A stretch of DNA of 64,000 nt from an uncultured Oxalobacteraceae bacterium (lineage in GTDB: Bacteria; Pseudomonadota; Gammaproteobacteria; Burkholderiales; Burkholderiaceae_D). The notes under the pieces were generated by a model. It did no database searches. It saw nothing but the letters and a program-made list of their open reading frames with translations, and was not told the DNA's origin. The stretch is taken from NCBI GenBank assembly GCA_903862415.1, contig CAIOYD010000041.1, forward strand, positions 1 to 64,000, read 5' to 3'. How positions within the stretch are numbered: the first letter of the stretch is position 1; the number at the start of each line of letters is the position of its first letter. This document shows positions 18,831 to 28,913 of this stretch, one piece after another. Made by a program: the position numbers and the translations under genes.

Positions 18831-19460
18831 TTAATGCCAACTACGCACTAATCCGACGGCTAAGCCTTCAATTGCGAAATCTTCAGTGTCGACCGTAATC
18901 ACGCTGTAATCGGGATTTTCTGGAAACAATTCAATCAGTGAGCCGGTTTTTTTGTAGCGTTTGACGGTGACTTCATCACCCAGTCGGGCAACCACGATCT
19001 GGCCATTGCTGGCCTGACTGGTTTTTTTGACCGCCAGTAAATCGCCTTCCAGAATGCCGACATCGCGCATCGACATGCCACGTACCTTGAGCAAATAATC
19101 CGGTTGCGCAGAAAACAGGCTGGGATCAACACTGTAGCTGGCTTCAATATGCTGTTCTGAGAGCATAGGTGAGCCGGCAGCGACCCTGCCTACCAGCGGC
19201 AGCGACAGCAGCGAGGACAGCAAGTGACGTTCTTGTGCACGTGGTTCGGTTTCACACAGGCGGATACCACGTGAGGTGCCAGGAGTGAGTTCAATCACTT
19301 TTTTACGTGCCAGCGCCTGTAAGTGCTCTTCTGCCGCATTGGCTGAACGGAAGCCTAATTCGGTGGCGATTTCTGCCCTTGTGGGTGGAAAGCCGGTATT
19401 TTGAATGGCATCACGAATCAGATTTAAAATCTGTTCCTGGCGGGGAGTAAGTTTTTGCAT
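18831..19460 (-). CDS. lexA: LexA repressor of the SOS response
   Basis: 209 residues. N-terminal winged helix ([12 protein letters not shown], then [20 protein letters not shown]) and C-terminal S24 autopeptidase domain with Ser130 (RGMSMRD) and Lys168 (EVTVKR); the self-cleavage bond is Ala95-Gly96 (RVAAGSP). RecA filaments trigger cleavage and derepress DNA-repair genes. Start: ATG 19460, giving MQKLTPRQ as in the family; the frame is open 20 codons further but would then include the operator. An SOS box lies 28 bases upstream, so it represses itself. Confidence 0.96.
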   Translation of the reverse strand: MQKLTPRQEQILNLIRDAIQNTGFPPTRAEIATELGFRSANAAEEHLQALARKKVIELTPGTSRGIRLCETEPRAQERHLLSSLLSLPLVGRVAAGSPMLSEQHIEASYSVDPSLFSAQPDYLLKVRGMSMRDVGILEGDLLAVKKTSQASNGQIVVARLGDEVTVKRYKKTGSLIELFPENPDYSVITVDTEDFAIEGLAVGLVRSWH

Positions 19461-19487
19461 GGCTATCCTGCTGGGTTTATACGCAGT

Positions 19488-19503
19488 CTGTAATTTTATA
19501 CAG
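19488..19503. promoter_or_regulatory. LexA operator (SOS box) of lexA
   Basis: CTGTAATTTTATACAG keeps both conserved half sites (CTGT and ACAG) with an AT-only 8-base centre, the gammaproteobacterial and betaproteobacterial SOS-box pattern, directly in front of lexA. Confidence 0.88.
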
Positions 19504-19696
19504 TATTTCCATGTTTGCAAGTCATTTTTACTTTTTGTGGTAAAAAATAAATGTGGTCAAACCGTTGTTTGGATTCACAAGTTGACTTTGACAGAGTAGA
19601 AAGTAAGTTACACTATTTACCATAAGCAACATTGCCCAGTGCAACCGTTCTGCCCCAGTGCTCGCGCTGGTTTTGTGATTTCCTTTTTTCGTTGAT

Positions 19697-21532
19697 ATGG
19701 TCCTACACCCTTTTCGCAACTCAACCATTTTCGCCATTCTGGTGGTGTTTTTGTGTTTGTTGACTGGCCAGGTGCATGCGCAGTCAGTCACTGGCGCGGT
19801 GAGCTTTACCTATCGCTGTCAGGTTGCCAATGTGTTTCAGCCGGGCGGCAATGCGGGTTGGAGCGCCATGACAGAGGCAGCGCTGTTTATTCCTCCCAAA
19901 ACACGTTGCTGGATCAGACTTTCAGTACAGCAGCCATTGCCCCAGGCGCAACTGGCTGACTATTATATTTTTCAGCGTTCTCCTTTAATTGACATCGTCC
20001 TGTTTGATGCTCAGGGTGGTGAAATCGTCAAAGCCAGTCACGACGGCAGCAGCCGTAACGCGATTGAAATTGGCCGACGGCTGATGCTGCCGCTGACCCG
20101 TTTGAATGATGGTCCACTGTATGTGCGCATTGATTCTTCCAATCCGACGTTCCAGGAGCGCGTGGTTAATAAAGGGTTCAGTTCCTTAGCTCCGGGCGTG
20201 AAGGCTCAACAGGGCATACTGATCACCACTATTTTTGCCGCAATCGTGTTGTTGACTTCGGCCATGTTTACCGCGGCCTTCGGGGTAGCATTGCGCGATC
20301 TGGGTTTTGGCATTTTTTCGCTCTACACCTTTGCTCTGGCAGTGACTCTGGTTGCCTGGGATCAGGTGAGTCTGCCGTTGATCGGAATTAATTACGGCTG
20401 GATCTGGCAGTTGTCGAATCCGATATCGATCTCCATGCTGTGCTGGCTGGCGATACGTTTTGGTAAATTTCATCTTCACAGTCTGTGGATATCGCGTGCA
20501 CTTATTGTTGTGATGGCATTCAATTTGATGCTGTTTTTTTGGGCTTTGTTGTCTCTGGTTGGTGTGCCGCTGATGCCGATGCCCTTTGAACGGTTTGAGT
20601 TTGAAAACTGGCAGGATGTGGTGATGGATGTTCTGATTCTGCTCGGTGGCTGGCGCGGTTATCGGCGCGGCGAGCAGGATTGCCTGATGTTGGTGTTGAG
20701 CCTGACGCCGTCGCTGGTTTCCGATGTTGTCAATCGTTTCTGGGATCCGCTGATGGCGCCCTTGCTGCATGATACGCTAGGCCTGGTGTTGCCAGAGTGG
20801 CTCAATTCAACGATTCATTTCAATGGCTCGCTGTCGTGGATGTCGTTGCCGCTGGTGTTTTGTTTTGTGCTTGCGCGCCGTTCGATGCTGCTGCACATGA
20901 CCTTGCTGGATGAGCGCAAACGACTCGAAGACCGGGTGTTGCATCGCACTCATGAACTGCATGTGGCCAATAAAGAACTAGAGCTGCTCGCTACCACCGA
21001 TTCGCTCACCGGTCTTGGTAACCGGCGTTCAATGCTGGACTGGATCAGGCATGAAATCGAACGCTCGGCCCGCTCGCACAAGCCGCTGGCTCTGTGCATG
21101 ATCGACGTGGATCACTTTAAGAAAATCAATGACACGCATGGACATCTCAGCGGTGACCGGGCCATTATTGCCATCGCCAGAACCTGTAATGAAACCATCC
21201 GTAAAATCGATATGGCGGCGCGTTTTGGTGGAGAAGAATTTGTTATTCTGATGCCGGAAACCGATCTGAACGAAGCCAGATTTGCCACCGAGCGACTGCG
21301 CGCGGCCATCGAAGCGTTAAGCATTTTTTCAGAAAGCCACCAGCCGTTTTCGATGACGATCAGTATCGGTGTAGCATTTTTTGATAACCACTGTGCTGAT
21401 GACACCATGACCAAATTGTTGAACCGTGCCGATAAGGCGCTGTATCAAGCCAAAGTGGCAGGGCGCAATCAGGTGGTGTTCCACGATGGGGATGCGATCG
21501 TGACACCGGCGGAAGAGTTTGTGGTTTTTTGA
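19697..21532 (+). CDS. Membrane diguanylate cyclase with 7TM sensor
   Basis: 611 residues. Signal peptide (about 1-29), an extracytoplasmic beta-rich domain of the 7TMR-DISM type (about 35-175), seven predicted helices (about 178-405), a short coiled coil (DERKRLEDRVLHRTHELHVA) and a C-terminal GGDEF domain. The active signature is RFGGEEF near 510-516, and RKID five residues before it forms a product-inhibition I-site. DSLTGLGNRR and DVDHFKKINDTHGH are also intact, so it should make c-di-GMP from GTP in response to an outside ligand, possibly a carbohydrate. It is divergent from lexA. It is a candidate source of the c-di-GMP read by LapD; that link is inference. Confidence 0.88.
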   Translation: MVLHPFRNSTIFAILVVFLCLLTGQVHAQSVTGAVSFTYRCQVANVFQPGGNAGWSAMTEAALFIPPKTRCWIRLSVQQPLPQAQLADYYIFQRSPLIDIVLFDAQGGEIVKASHDGSSRNAIEIGRRLMLPLTRLNDGPLYVRIDSSNPTFQERVVNKGFSSLAPGVKAQQGILITTIFAAIVLLTSAMFTAAFGVALRDLGFGIFSLYTFALAVTLVAWDQVSLPLIGINYGWIWQLSNPISISMLCWLAIRFGKFHLHSLWISRALIVVMAFNLMLFFWALLSLVGVPLMPMPFERFEFENWQDVVMDVLILLGGWRGYRRGEQDCLMLVLSLTPSLVSDVVNRFWDPLMAPLLHDTLGLVLPEWLNSTIHFNGSLSWMSLPLVFCFVLARRSMLLHMTLLDERKRLEDRVLHRTHELHVANKELELLATTDSLTGLGNRRSMLDWIRHEIERSARSHKPLALCMIDVDHFKKINDTHGHLSGDRAIIAIARTCNETIRKIDMAARFGGEEFVILMPETDLNEARFATERLRAAIEALSIFSESHQPFSMTISIGVAFFDNHCADDTMTKLLNRADKALYQAKVAGRNQVVFHDGDAIVTPAEEFVVF

Positions 21533-21608
21533 TGGCAAAGAAAAAATTGTCATATTGTTCTCATTAAGTCGCTTATATTCAACATATATCCACTTTTATC
21601 TGTTAATA

Positions 21609-21887
21609 ATGTTTGCTATGGCAGACTTTTTAAAGTTGGGATATTTCTCCGCAAAAGAGTTGGGTGCCGCCTTTCATGCAGAGCGTAAAGCATTACAGCG
21701 CAGCCAGCAATGGGTGGCAGATCAATGCCGGTTTCGCAGGCAAACGATTGCTGATATTGAGAGTGGCAATAACGTAGAGCTGTATACATTGATGGCTGCG
21801 TTAAATGCCTTGGGCAAAGGCTTGTTGATTACCGATCGTCGGATTGCATTAGATCAGCTTGGAGCTCTGTTTCATGAAGACGAGTAA
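21609..21887 (+). CDS. Small XRE-family DNA-binding protein, HipB-like
   Basis: 92 residues. A helix-turn-helix fills residues about 15-70 (LGAAFHAERKALQRSQQWVA, then RQTIADIESG), closest in style to HipB or phage Cro/CI-type antitoxin regulators. No hipA kinase follows. Its 3' end overlaps the next gene by 14 bases, which in turn overlaps a capA-like gene by 4, so the three form one translationally coupled unit. ATG 21609 is chosen; ATG 21618 (MADFLKLG) is a possible alternative, and no ribosome site is clear for either. The likely role is regulation of its own cassette. Function unproven. Confidence 0.65.
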   Translation: MFAMADFLKLGYFSAKELGAAFHAERKALQRSQQWVADQCRFRRQTIADIESGNNVELYTLMAALNALGKGLLITDRRIALDQLGALFHEDE

Positions 21888-22347
21888 AGCATTAAAGGTA
21901 TCTACCCCACAGGGTGAATCGAAAATTGCTCAAACAAATGTGTTGGTCAGGATTGTTCTTTGCCTGCTATTTACACTGGTCTTATTTCCCGCCGCACTTT
22001 TCGCCGCACCGCTTTTACGCTGCCAGATTTATCAGGGTGAAAATCAACGGGTTGTCGATTTTGTTCCGACGGCAGATCCCTATCATTCCGAGGCAGTCAA
22101 CATCAATGGCCGATTCCGATTTAAAGCCATCGTTTTTGGTGATGCCCAACATGTTGATTACGTCAAAATTTACGTGTATGCCGAAAAAAAGCGCCAGCCT
22201 GTGCTGCTAAATCAAAGCACTTTTCCGGCACCCGTGAACTCGTCAGACGGGAGCTATTTTTCGCTTACCGGGAAAATTTTTGTGTATGAACCTCAATTGG
22301 AGCGTGAACTTCAGTATGGCTGTGCATTGCTGGAGGTGGCGCAATGA
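21874..22347 (+). CDS. Secreted protein of unknown function
   Basis: 157 residues. Residues about 1-48 contain a polar N-terminus and a hydrophobic segment (VLVRIVLCLLFTLVLFPAAL) ending FAAPLL, a signal peptide with cleavage probably after FAA. The mature part of about 110 residues begins RCQIYQGENQRVVDF and has two cysteines (in LRCQIY and YGCALL) that could form a disulfide. No family was recognised. It overlaps the XRE gene upstream and the CapA-like gene downstream (ATGA), so it is probably an exported partner of CapA. ATG 21874 is used because the first codons of the longer frame lie inside the XRE gene. Confidence 0.65.
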   Translation: MKTSKALKVSTPQGESKIAQTNVLVRIVLCLLFTLVLFPAALFAAPLLRCQIYQGENQRVVDFVPTADPYHSEAVNINGRFRFKAIVFGDAQHVDYVKIYVYAEKKRQPVLLNQSTFPAPVNSSDGSYFSLTGKIFVYEPQLERELQYGCALLEVAQ

Positions 22348-23330
22348 AGCTTGTGTACTTCGGCATGGTGATCGCTGCCTTGCAAGTAAATTATGGCATC
22401 ACGACAGCACAGGCACAACCTGATGATGCTGCCGTTTCGATTGTTTTTGTCGGTGACATTATGCTGGCCGAAACGCCGGGTAAAGTCGTGCGCAGTGGAC
22501 GCGACCCATTTGCCCCGATTGCCCCGATTCTTGATTCCGCTGATATTCGTGTCGGCAATCTGGAATGTGTTGTGGCTGGCAATGGAACTCCTGAGCCGGG
22601 AAAACCATATACTTTCAGGGCGCATCCTCGTACCCTGTCAGTGCTTAAGCGTCATTTTGATGCCTTGGTTTTGGCAAACAACCACTCCGGCGATTATGGT
22701 CCGGTCGCATTTGGTCAGATGCTGGATTTGCTTGATCAACACGGACTCGGCTACTTCGGCGGTGGACGCACATTAGCTCAGGCTCACAAACCACTCATCA
22801 TCGAACGAAAAGGTTTGCGCATTGCCTTCTTGGGTTACGATGAATTTTTCCCCAGAAGTTTTGAGGCTGATGTGGATAAAGCTGGCATTGCCTGGAGTGA
22901 AGATGAACAGGTTCAATATGACATCAGGCACGCGCGCACGAATGATCACGCCGATTTAGTGATTCCAGTCATGCATTGGGGTGTGGAGCATGAACGCACC
23001 GCCAGCATACGTCAACGGCAATTGGCACGAATAATGATAGAGGCAGGGGCTGATGCCGTGATTGGCGGGCATCCGCACGTGACGCAGGATGTCGAACAAT
23101 ACCAAGGGAAACCGATTATATACAGCCTTGGAAATTTTTTGTTCGACGGCTTTTCCAGTGACGATAACAATACCGGCTGGATTTTGAAGATGGAACTTAA
23201 TCATGCCGGTGTCATTGGCTGGCGGGTTATTTCTACCCACATTGATCATCAGGGAGTGCCGCATCCTCAAGTTGGCATTGATGATGCCTGTTGGTCTGAG
23301 GGGCAACATAAATTAGTCGCCTGCAAGTAA
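22344..23330 (+). CDS. CapA-like exported metallophosphatase family protein
   Basis: 328 residues. Signal peptide about 1-25 (ending TTAQAQ), then a CapA/PgsA fold: GDIMLAE, the GNLEC strand, NNHSGDYG, MHWGVEHE and GGHPHVTQ, which supply the metal ligands of the calcineurin-like superfamily. Relatives take part in poly-gamma-glutamate or capsule production or act as periplasmic phosphodiesterases; no pgsB or pgsC homologue is nearby, so capsule synthesis is doubtful. It is last of the XRE / unknown / CapA cassette and shares ATGA with the gene before. Confidence 0.8.
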   Translation: MKLVYFGMVIAALQVNYGITTAQAQPDDAAVSIVFVGDIMLAETPGKVVRSGRDPFAPIAPILDSADIRVGNLECVVAGNGTPEPGKPYTFRAHPRTLSVLKRHFDALVLANNHSGDYGPVAFGQMLDLLDQHGLGYFGGGRTLAQAHKPLIIERKGLRIAFLGYDEFFPRSFEADVDKAGIAWSEDEQVQYDIRHARTNDHADLVIPVMHWGVEHERTASIRQRQLARIMIEAGADAVIGGHPHVTQDVEQYQGKPIIYSLGNFLFDGFSSDDNNTGWILKMELNHAGVIGWRVISTHIDHQGVPHPQVGIDDACWSEGQHKLVACK

Positions 23331-23439
23331 GAATGGATAAATTAACACTTCCTGTATGGCGCAATAAATCGTTTGAAAATGATGAAGCCAACTGTCTGCT
23401 AAGGTCTGGATTGTGCCCGTAAGCGATAATTGGCATCTT

Positions 23440-23530
23440 CGCGTAGGGTGTATTAGCTGCAGGCGTAATACACCATTAACCGTAATTTTCCACGTGGTGT
23501 ATTACGCCCTGCGCGCTAATACACCCTACG
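23440..23530. repeat. Large inverted repeat built from two dispersed palindromic elements
   Basis: The outer arms GCGTAGGGTGTATTAGC (23440-23456) and GCTAATACACCCTACGC (23514-23530) are perfect complements; the inner arms GGCGTAATACACCA and TGGTGTATTACGCC also pair, leaving a 19-base loop. Each half is itself quasi-palindromic and resembles the copy at 18735-18768. It lies in the 240-base gap between the convergent capA-like and pseudouridine synthase genes and could stop transcription from both sides. No gene is present in the gap. Confidence 0.82.
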
Positions 23531-23570
23531 CAATACAGGTGATTACTGATGCATTCCATGAATGCGGCGC

Positions 23571-24329
23571 TTAAAACTGTTCACTCTCACTCAGATAACG
23601 CCATTGCCCTTCGGGCAGATTGCCCAGTTTGACCCGGCCGATACGTACGCGTTTGAGGCCGATGACGGTCAGGCCGACGGCTTCGCACATGCGGCGGATC
23701 TGGCGTTTTTTGCCTTCTTTTAAAATGAAATTCAGCTGGTCATCATTTTGCCAGCGCACCTTGGCGTGGAGCAGGGCTTTGCCGTCGAGGCTTAAGCCGT
23801 GATTGAGTAATTTTAAATCAGCCTCCGGCAACCGTCCGCCTTTGCTGTAAGACACGCGCACCAGGTATTCTTTTTCTACCGAAGTATCCTGACCAATGAG
23901 ATGCTTGGCGATGCGGCCATCCTGGGTCAGCACCAGCAAACCGGTGGAGTCAATGTCGAGCCGCCCGGCTGGCACCAGACTGCGTAACTGGGTGGGGTGA
24001 AAATGGATCGGCAGCTGATCCTGATCCCAGCGGTTTTCTACTTTGACCATGCAGATCGCCGGTTCATAGCCATCTTCAGCCTGACCACTGACATAGCCTA
24101 CTGGTTTGTTGATGAGTATCGTGACGCGTTTGGATTGTTCGGCGGCGGCCTGACGTTCGATGGTGATTTTCTGATCGGGAAAAATTTTGGTACCCAGTTC
24201 GGAAATGACTTTGCCATCGACCCTGACCCAGCCGCGACTGATCCATTCATCCGCTTCGCGGCGCGAACACAGTCCCAGTTCAGACATACGTTTGGACAGG
24301 CGCAGGGTTTCAGTGTTGTTGGTATTCAT
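23571..24329 (-). CDS. rluF: RluF/RsuA-family 23S rRNA pseudouridine synthase
   Basis: 252 residues. N-terminal S4 RNA-binding domain ([20 protein letters not shown]) and a catalytic domain with Asp125 in [18 protein letters not shown] and the family motif [15 protein letters not shown]. It converts a uridine in 23S rRNA to pseudouridine. The motif set and length fit the RluF (U2604) subgroup better than RluB, but the site cannot be fixed from sequence alone. It lies 13 bases downstream of glnD on the same strand. Confidence 0.8.
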   Translation of the reverse strand: MNTNNTETLRLSKRMSELGLCSRREADEWISRGWVRVDGKVISELGTKIFPDQKITIERQAAAEQSKRVTILINKPVGYVSGQAEDGYEPAICMVKVENRWDQDQLPIHFHPTQLRSLVPAGRLDIDSTGLLVLTQDGRIAKHLIGQDTSVEKEYLVRVSYSKGGRLPEADLKLLNHGLSLDGKALLHAKVRWQNDDQLNFILKEGKKRQIRRMCEAVGLTVIGLKRVRIGRVKLGNLPEGQWRYLSESEQF

Positions 24330-24342
24330 AAGCTGTGTGGTT

Positions 24343-26898
24343 TCAGATGTTTAATGCATCCAGCAATTCCGTTTCCAGCTGGATTTGCATGCGTGCATTT
24401 TGCAATACCGCACCATCGACTAAGAAAACGTCTTCGACCCGTTCTCCCAGGGTCATGATTTTGGCGGTATGCAGATTGATTTTGTATTTGGCCAGTACCC
24501 GGGCAATCGAGTACAGCAGGCCGTTGCGGTCATTGGCGGTGACGGAGAGCAGATAATACTGGCCGCGGTCGTCTGGCTGCAATTCCACTGTGGGGACAAT
24601 CGGGAACGTGCGTGACAGGCGTGACAGGCGTCCCTTGCCCGGTTGCGGCAATTCGGTCGGGGTGGTCAGCAGTTCGGTCAGTTCATGCTCGACCAGGCTG
24701 ATGATGTCGCGATAGCTTTTGGAAAAGGCCGAGGCGGAAATCAGAAAGGTATCGAGCGCATAATTGTGCTGGGTAGTGTGGATTTTGGCGTCCAGAATGG
24801 AAAAACCCTTGGCATCAAAATAGCTGCAGATGCGCGCAAACAGATCTGGCTGATCCTGCAGATAGACCGCCACCTGCAGACCTTCGCCTATCGGTGCGGT
24901 GCGGCATTTGACCACCGGAATCGGGCTATTGACCTTGTCGTAAAACGCACGCGTCTGCCAGACGATATCGCTGGCGTCATTGCGCAGAAAATACACCACG
25001 TTGAGCTGCTTCCATAATTGCTGGTGGGCGTTTTCTGGCAGACCGTACAGGCGCAGGTTTTTCAGCGCTTCTTCCTGACGGTTTTTCAGTTCACGGTCGG
25101 GTGAAGGAATTTCACCGCCCAGGGAACGCAGCGTCATGTGATACAGATCTTCGAGTAACTTGGCTTTCCAGGCATTCCAGACCTTGGGGCTGGTGCCGCG
25201 AATGTCGGAGACGGTCAGCAAATACAGCGCCGTCAGATGACGCTCATCTTTGACGACGGCGGCAAAATGTTGGATCACATCCGGGTCAGACAAATCCTGT
25301 TTTTGTGCAACCTGTGACATCAGTAAATGATGTTCGACTAAAAATACCACCAGCTCGGTGTGTTCTTTGCTCATGCCGTGCTGACGGCAAAAGCGCCGCG
25401 CATCAGCGCGTCCGAGTTGCGAGTGGTCGCCGTTGCGACCTTTGGCGATGTCGTGAAACAGCGCCGCCACATACAGTACCCAATGTTGCGGGAAGTTGGC
25501 GATCAGCTGACTGCACAGTGGGTATTCATGTGCGTGTTCCGGCATGGTGTAGCGCCGCAGATTACGTACCACCATCAGAATGTGCTGGTCGACCGTGTAC
25601 ACATGAAACAGATCGTGCTGCATTTGTCCGATGATGCGGCGGAAATTGGGTAGATAACGTCCGAGCAGACTGAGTTGGTTCAGGCCGCGCAGGGTATGGG
25701 TGATGCCTTGTGGTGCCTGTAAAATCTGCAGGAACAACTGCTGGTTGACTGGATCGTGGCGGAATTTGCTGTTGATCTTAAAGCGTGCATGCCATAGCGC
25801 CCGCATAGTGGGGGCGGACAGGCCTTTTAATTCTGACTGCTGTGTCAGCAGTAAAAATACTTCCAGAATGGCCGATGGGCGCTCTTCAAACAGTTGCGCA
25901 TTGATGGGTTCAATGAAACCATTGATTTCCTGAAAATCAGCGTTAATCGCCTGCGGCTTGCTCGCAGTGACAAAGATTTTGGCTTCGATATTTTGCAGCA
26001 GTATAGTGTTGAGCTGGGTGACGGCTTTGGCGGCCCAGTAATAACGCTGCATCAGATATTCACTGGCGCGGTGGGTGGCGGTGGAGGTGTAGCCAAAGGT
26101 TTCGGCAATCGGGTTCTGTACGTCAAACACCAGCCGGTCTTCACGCCGTTTGGTCAAAATGTGCAGACGGATACGAATATCTTTGAAGGCACGTTCATTG
26201 CGTTTGAGCTGGCGTGCTTCCGGTCCGGTAATGAGACCACGCGCGGCCAGTTCGGTCCAGGAATTGCCCAGGCCGGCGGCTTTGGAAATCCACAGAATGA
26301 CTTGCAGATCGCGCAGTCCGCCAGGGCTTTCCTTGCAGTTGGGCTCCAGGCTGTAAGGAGTGTCTTCAAACTTGATATGGCGCTGACGCAATTCCAGCGT
26401 TTTGGCGCGGAAAAAGGTCTGCGGATTCATGGCTGCATTGTATTGTTCACGCAGGGCACGAAACAATTTGCGGCTGCCACTGATCAGACGGGCTTCCAGC
26501 AGACTGGTCTGAACAGTAATGTCAGCCGCGGATTCCTGCAGGCATTCATCCACCGTGCGGATGCTGTGACCAATTTCGAGCCCCAGATCCCAGAATTGCT
26601 GTACCAGGGTTTCGAGCTTGCCGCGCAGGGCATCGTCCGGTGGTTGGGACAGTAAGACCAATACATCTACGTCGGAATAGGGGAACAGTTCACCGCGGCC
26701 ATAACCCCCAACAGCAATCAGGCTGGCATCGGCGGGCATGTGCAGCTCGCTCCACAGCTCAGTCAGCGCCACGTCGACGCTGTGGCACAGGTCGTGCAGC
26801 AGCGCTTCCGGGCGCTTTTTGTTTTGTGAAAACGCCGCAGTCAACATCTGGTGACGTGCGCGCAGTTGTTCTTTGAGCCTTTGTGCCAGAGGTTGCAT
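24343..26898 (-). CDS. glnD: Bifunctional PII uridylyltransferase / uridylyl-removing enzyme
   Basis: 851 residues, normal length. Nucleotidyltransferase domain with [19 protein letters not shown] near 64-82 (Gly65 and Asp76/Asp78 as metal site), a GlnD adaptor domain, an HD hydrolase domain ([12 protein letters not shown] near 480), and two C-terminal ACT domains (from about 695 and 795) that sense glutamine. It uridylylates the PII proteins when nitrogen is short and removes UMP when glutamine is plentiful. It lies 14 bases after map and is probably cotranscribed with it. Confidence 0.95.
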   Translation of the reverse strand: MQPLAQRLKEQLRARHQMLTAAFSQNKKRPEALLHDLCHSVDVALTELWSELHMPADASLIAVGGYGRGELFPYSDVDVLVLLSQPPDDALRGKLETLVQQFWDLGLEIGHSIRTVDECLQESAADITVQTSLLEARLISGSRKLFRALREQYNAAMNPQTFFRAKTLELRQRHIKFEDTPYSLEPNCKESPGGLRDLQVILWISKAAGLGNSWTELAARGLITGPEARQLKRNERAFKDIRIRLHILTKRREDRLVFDVQNPIAETFGYTSTATHRASEYLMQRYYWAAKAVTQLNTILLQNIEAKIFVTASKPQAINADFQEINGFIEPINAQLFEERPSAILEVFLLLTQQSELKGLSAPTMRALWHARFKINSKFRHDPVNQQLFLQILQAPQGITHTLRGLNQLSLLGRYLPNFRRIIGQMQHDLFHVYTVDQHILMVVRNLRRYTMPEHAHEYPLCSQLIANFPQHWVLYVAALFHDIAKGRNGDHSQLGRADARRFCRQHGMSKEHTELVVFLVEHHLLMSQVAQKQDLSDPDVIQHFAAVVKDERHLTALYLLTVSDIRGTSPKVWNAWKAKLLEDLYHMTLRSLGGEIPSPDRELKNRQEEALKNLRLYGLPENAHQQLWKQLNVVYFLRNDASDIVWQTRAFYDKVNSPIPVVKCRTAPIGEGLQVAVYLQDQPDLFARICSYFDAKGFSILDAKIHTTQHNYALDTFLISASAFSKSYRDIISLVEHELTELLTTPTELPQPGKGRLSRLSRTFPIVPTVELQPDDRGQYYLLSVTANDRNGLLYSIARVLAKYKINLHTAKIMTLGERVEDVFLVDGAVLQNARMQIQLETELLDALNI

Positions 26899-26912
26899 AG
26901 GTGGTGAGCCGG

Positions 26913-27725
26913 TTATAATTTGGCAGCAATAAATTCGGGTGCTGGCGGCATGCCGGCGGAGGCGGTAAGGACTTCAAAACCCGTTTCCGTGACCAGCACG
27001 GTGTGTTCCCATTGTGCGGAGAGGCTGCGGTCGCGGGTTTTGATGGTCCAGCCATCGGACATTTCGCGGATTTCCTTGCGGCCGGCATTAATCATCGGTT
27101 CTACTGTGAAAATCATGCCTGGCAACATTTCGGCCAGGGTGCCGGGACGGCCATAGTGCAGAATTTGTGGTTCTTCATGAAAAATTTTGCCGATGCCATG
27201 GCCGCAGAATTCGCGCACCACGCTGTAACCGGCTTTTTCCGCGTGTTGCTGAATAATATAGCCGATGTCGCCGAGATGATTGCCCGGTTTAATTTTGGAA
27301 ATGCCCAGCCACATGCATTCAAAGGTAATGTCGGAGAGACGTTTGGCCAGAATCGACGGTTCGCCGATCAAAAACATCCGGCTGGTGTCGCCGTGATAAC
27401 CATCTTTGATGACGGTGATGTCAAGATTGACGGCGTCACCATTTTTAAGGATTTTGTCGCCGGGGATGCCGTGGCAGATCACATCATTGACCGAGGTGCA
27501 GATGGCTTTCGGATACGGGGTGTAGCCCGGCGGGCAGTAATTCAGTGGTGCCGGGATGGTGCCTTGTACGTTGATCATATATTCATGACACAAACGGTCG
27601 AGCTCACCCGTGCTCACGCCTGCTTTGACATACGGGGTGATGTAATCGAGTACTTCCGATCCGAGGCGGCCGGCAATGCGCATACCTTGAATATCTTCTG
27701 CTGTTTTAATCGAGATGGCGCTCAT
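26913..27725 (-). CDS. map: Methionine aminopeptidase type I
   Basis: 270 residues. The five metal ligands of the M24 pita-bread fold are visible: Asp in VNLDITV, Asp in HGDTSRMF, His in [12 protein letters not shown], Glu in [10 protein letters not shown] and Glu in [10 protein letters not shown]. It removes the initiator methionine from new proteins. ATG 27725 ([19 protein letters not shown]) is the family start; the open frame continues 16 codons upstream without homology. It is divergent from rpsB, a conserved arrangement, with about 310 bases between the coding starts. Confidence 0.95.
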   Translation of the reverse strand: MSAISIKTAEDIQGMRIAGRLGSEVLDYITPYVKAGVSTGELDRLCHEYMINVQGTIPAPLNYCPPGYTPYPKAICTSVNDVICHGIPGDKILKNGDAVNLDITVIKDGYHGDTSRMFLIGEPSILAKRLSDITFECMWLGISKIKPGNHLGDIGYIIQQHAEKAGYSVVREFCGHGIGKIFHEEPQILHYGRPGTLAEMLPGMIFTVEPMINAGRKEIREMSDGWTIKTRDRSLSAQWEHTVLVTETGFEVLTASAGMPPAPEFIAAKL

Positions 27726-27879
27726 AATGGGGTCTGATGGTAAAATTTTAATGGAAATGTTGGCAATAATCATGCCTAATCCGAAATTATAGTCGATCGC
27801 AGCCTGCTCGGCAGAAACAATCGAAGAGGGGTATCGGTCTGGTCTGGTGGCGTTGATCAGGCAGGCTCACAGGTTTCAC

Positions 27880-27909
27880 TTGAGTTTTCAGGCTATTCTG
27901 GTGTAGAAT
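27880..27909 (+). promoter_or_regulatory. sigma70-type promoter of rpsB
   Basis: TTGAGT (27880-27885) and TAGAAT (27904-27909) with an 18-base spacer; predicted transcription start near 27916, leaving a leader of about 120 bases before rpsB. Confidence 0.55.
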
Positions 27910-27968
27910 TCTGCGCTGACTCATGGAACGTCCGTGAGCTCACTTGTTTGTTGTAAATTTGAAATCGC

Positions 27969-28015
27969 GAATCCGGTCATAAAAGGGTGCTCTTTTAGAG
28001 TCACTGACTGGATTC
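27969..28015 (+). ncRNA. Hairpin leader upstream of rpsB, possible S2 autoregulatory element
   Basis: GAATCCGGTCA (27969-27979) pairs with TGACTGGATTC (28005-28015) with one G-U, enclosing an inner AAAAG-CTTTT hairpin. It ends 23 bases before the rpsB start codon and spans most of the predicted leader. rpsB-tsf mRNAs are feedback-regulated by S2 in E. coli; the same role here is inference. Confidence 0.4.
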
Positions 28016-28038
28016 CAGACCCAACCCTGGAGAAAATT

Positions 28039-28788
28039 ATGTCAGTAACTATGCGTGATATGTTAGAAGCCGGTGTCCATTTCGGTCATCAAACCCGTTT
28101 CTGGAACCCAAAAATGGCACCGTTCATTTTTGGTCACCGCAACAAGATTCACATCATCAACCTGGAAAAAACCATGGGTTTGTACCAGGAAGCGATGAAA
28201 TTCATTCGTCAGACTTCCGCTAACCGCGGCACTATCCTGATGGTTGGCACTAAACGTCAAGCCCGTGAACTGATTGCTGCTGAAGCGCAACGCGCCGGCA
28301 TGCCTTTCGTTGATCAACGCTGGTTGGGCGGTATGCTGACTAACTTCAAAACAGTTAAAACTTCGATCAAGCGTCTGAAAGACATGGAAGCCATGGTTCA
28401 GGAAGGTACAGTTGAGAAGCTGAGCAAAAAAGAAGGCCTGATGTTTGAACGCGAAATGGTTAAGCTGCAAAAAGCCATTGGCGGTATTAAAGACATGGGC
28501 GGCGTTCCTGATGCTATTTTTGTGGTTGACGTTGGTTACCATAAAGGCGCTATCACTGAAGCCGCCAAACTGGGTATTCCAGTAATTGGTGTTGTTGATA
28601 CCAATCACTCCCCGGACGGCGTACAGTTCATCATTCCTGGTAATGATGATTCATCCAAAGCAATTGCTTTGTATGCTCGTGGCGTGGCTGATGCCATCCT
28701 CGAAGGTCGTGCCAATGCATTGAACGAAGTAGTTGAAGCCGTTAAAGCCGGCAGCGATGATTTCGTTGAAGTCAGCGAGCAGGCATAA
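28039..28788 (+). CDS. rpsB: 30S ribosomal protein S2
   Basis: 249 residues. Starts [20 protein letters not shown] and contains the S2 signatures ([53 protein letters not shown]). It is assembled late on the small subunit and is needed for binding S1. ATG 28039 follows CTGGAGAAA at good spacing; the longer in-frame start at 27934 would run through the leader hairpin. It heads the translation/envelope gene run. A terminator separates it from tsf. Confidence 0.98.
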   Translation: MSVTMRDMLEAGVHFGHQTRFWNPKMAPFIFGHRNKIHIINLEKTMGLYQEAMKFIRQTSANRGTILMVGTKRQARELIAAEAQRAGMPFVDQRWLGGMLTNFKTVKTSIKRLKDMEAMVQEGTVEKLSKKEGLMFEREMVKLQKAIGGIKDMGGVPDAIFVVDVGYHKGAITEAAKLGIPVIGVVDTNHSPDGVQFIIPGNDDSSKAIALYARGVADAILEGRANALNEVVEAVKAGSDDFVEVSEQA

Positions 28789-28816
28789 GCTTCATCCTTA
28801 CCTTGGATAGCTGATT

Positions 28817-28846
28817 AAAAAAGGGGCAGCTTGGCCCCTTTTTTTT
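28817..28846 (+). terminator. Intrinsic terminator between rpsB and tsf
   Basis: AAAAAAGGGGC-AGCTTG-GCCCCTTTTTTTT; a strong stem with a run of eight T. It may attenuate rather than abolish tsf transcription, since these genes are often cotranscribed. Confidence 0.85.
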
Positions 28847-28913
28847 AAGATGTTCAGATTCGTAAATTATTTATTTGTTCGCCTTTTTTAGGCACATGAA
28901 ACAGGAGAGTTAC

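Noticed and set aside
25894-26655. 253-codon plus-strand frame opposite glnD
   Set aside because: Shadow of a conserved enzyme gene; no start signal or known motif.
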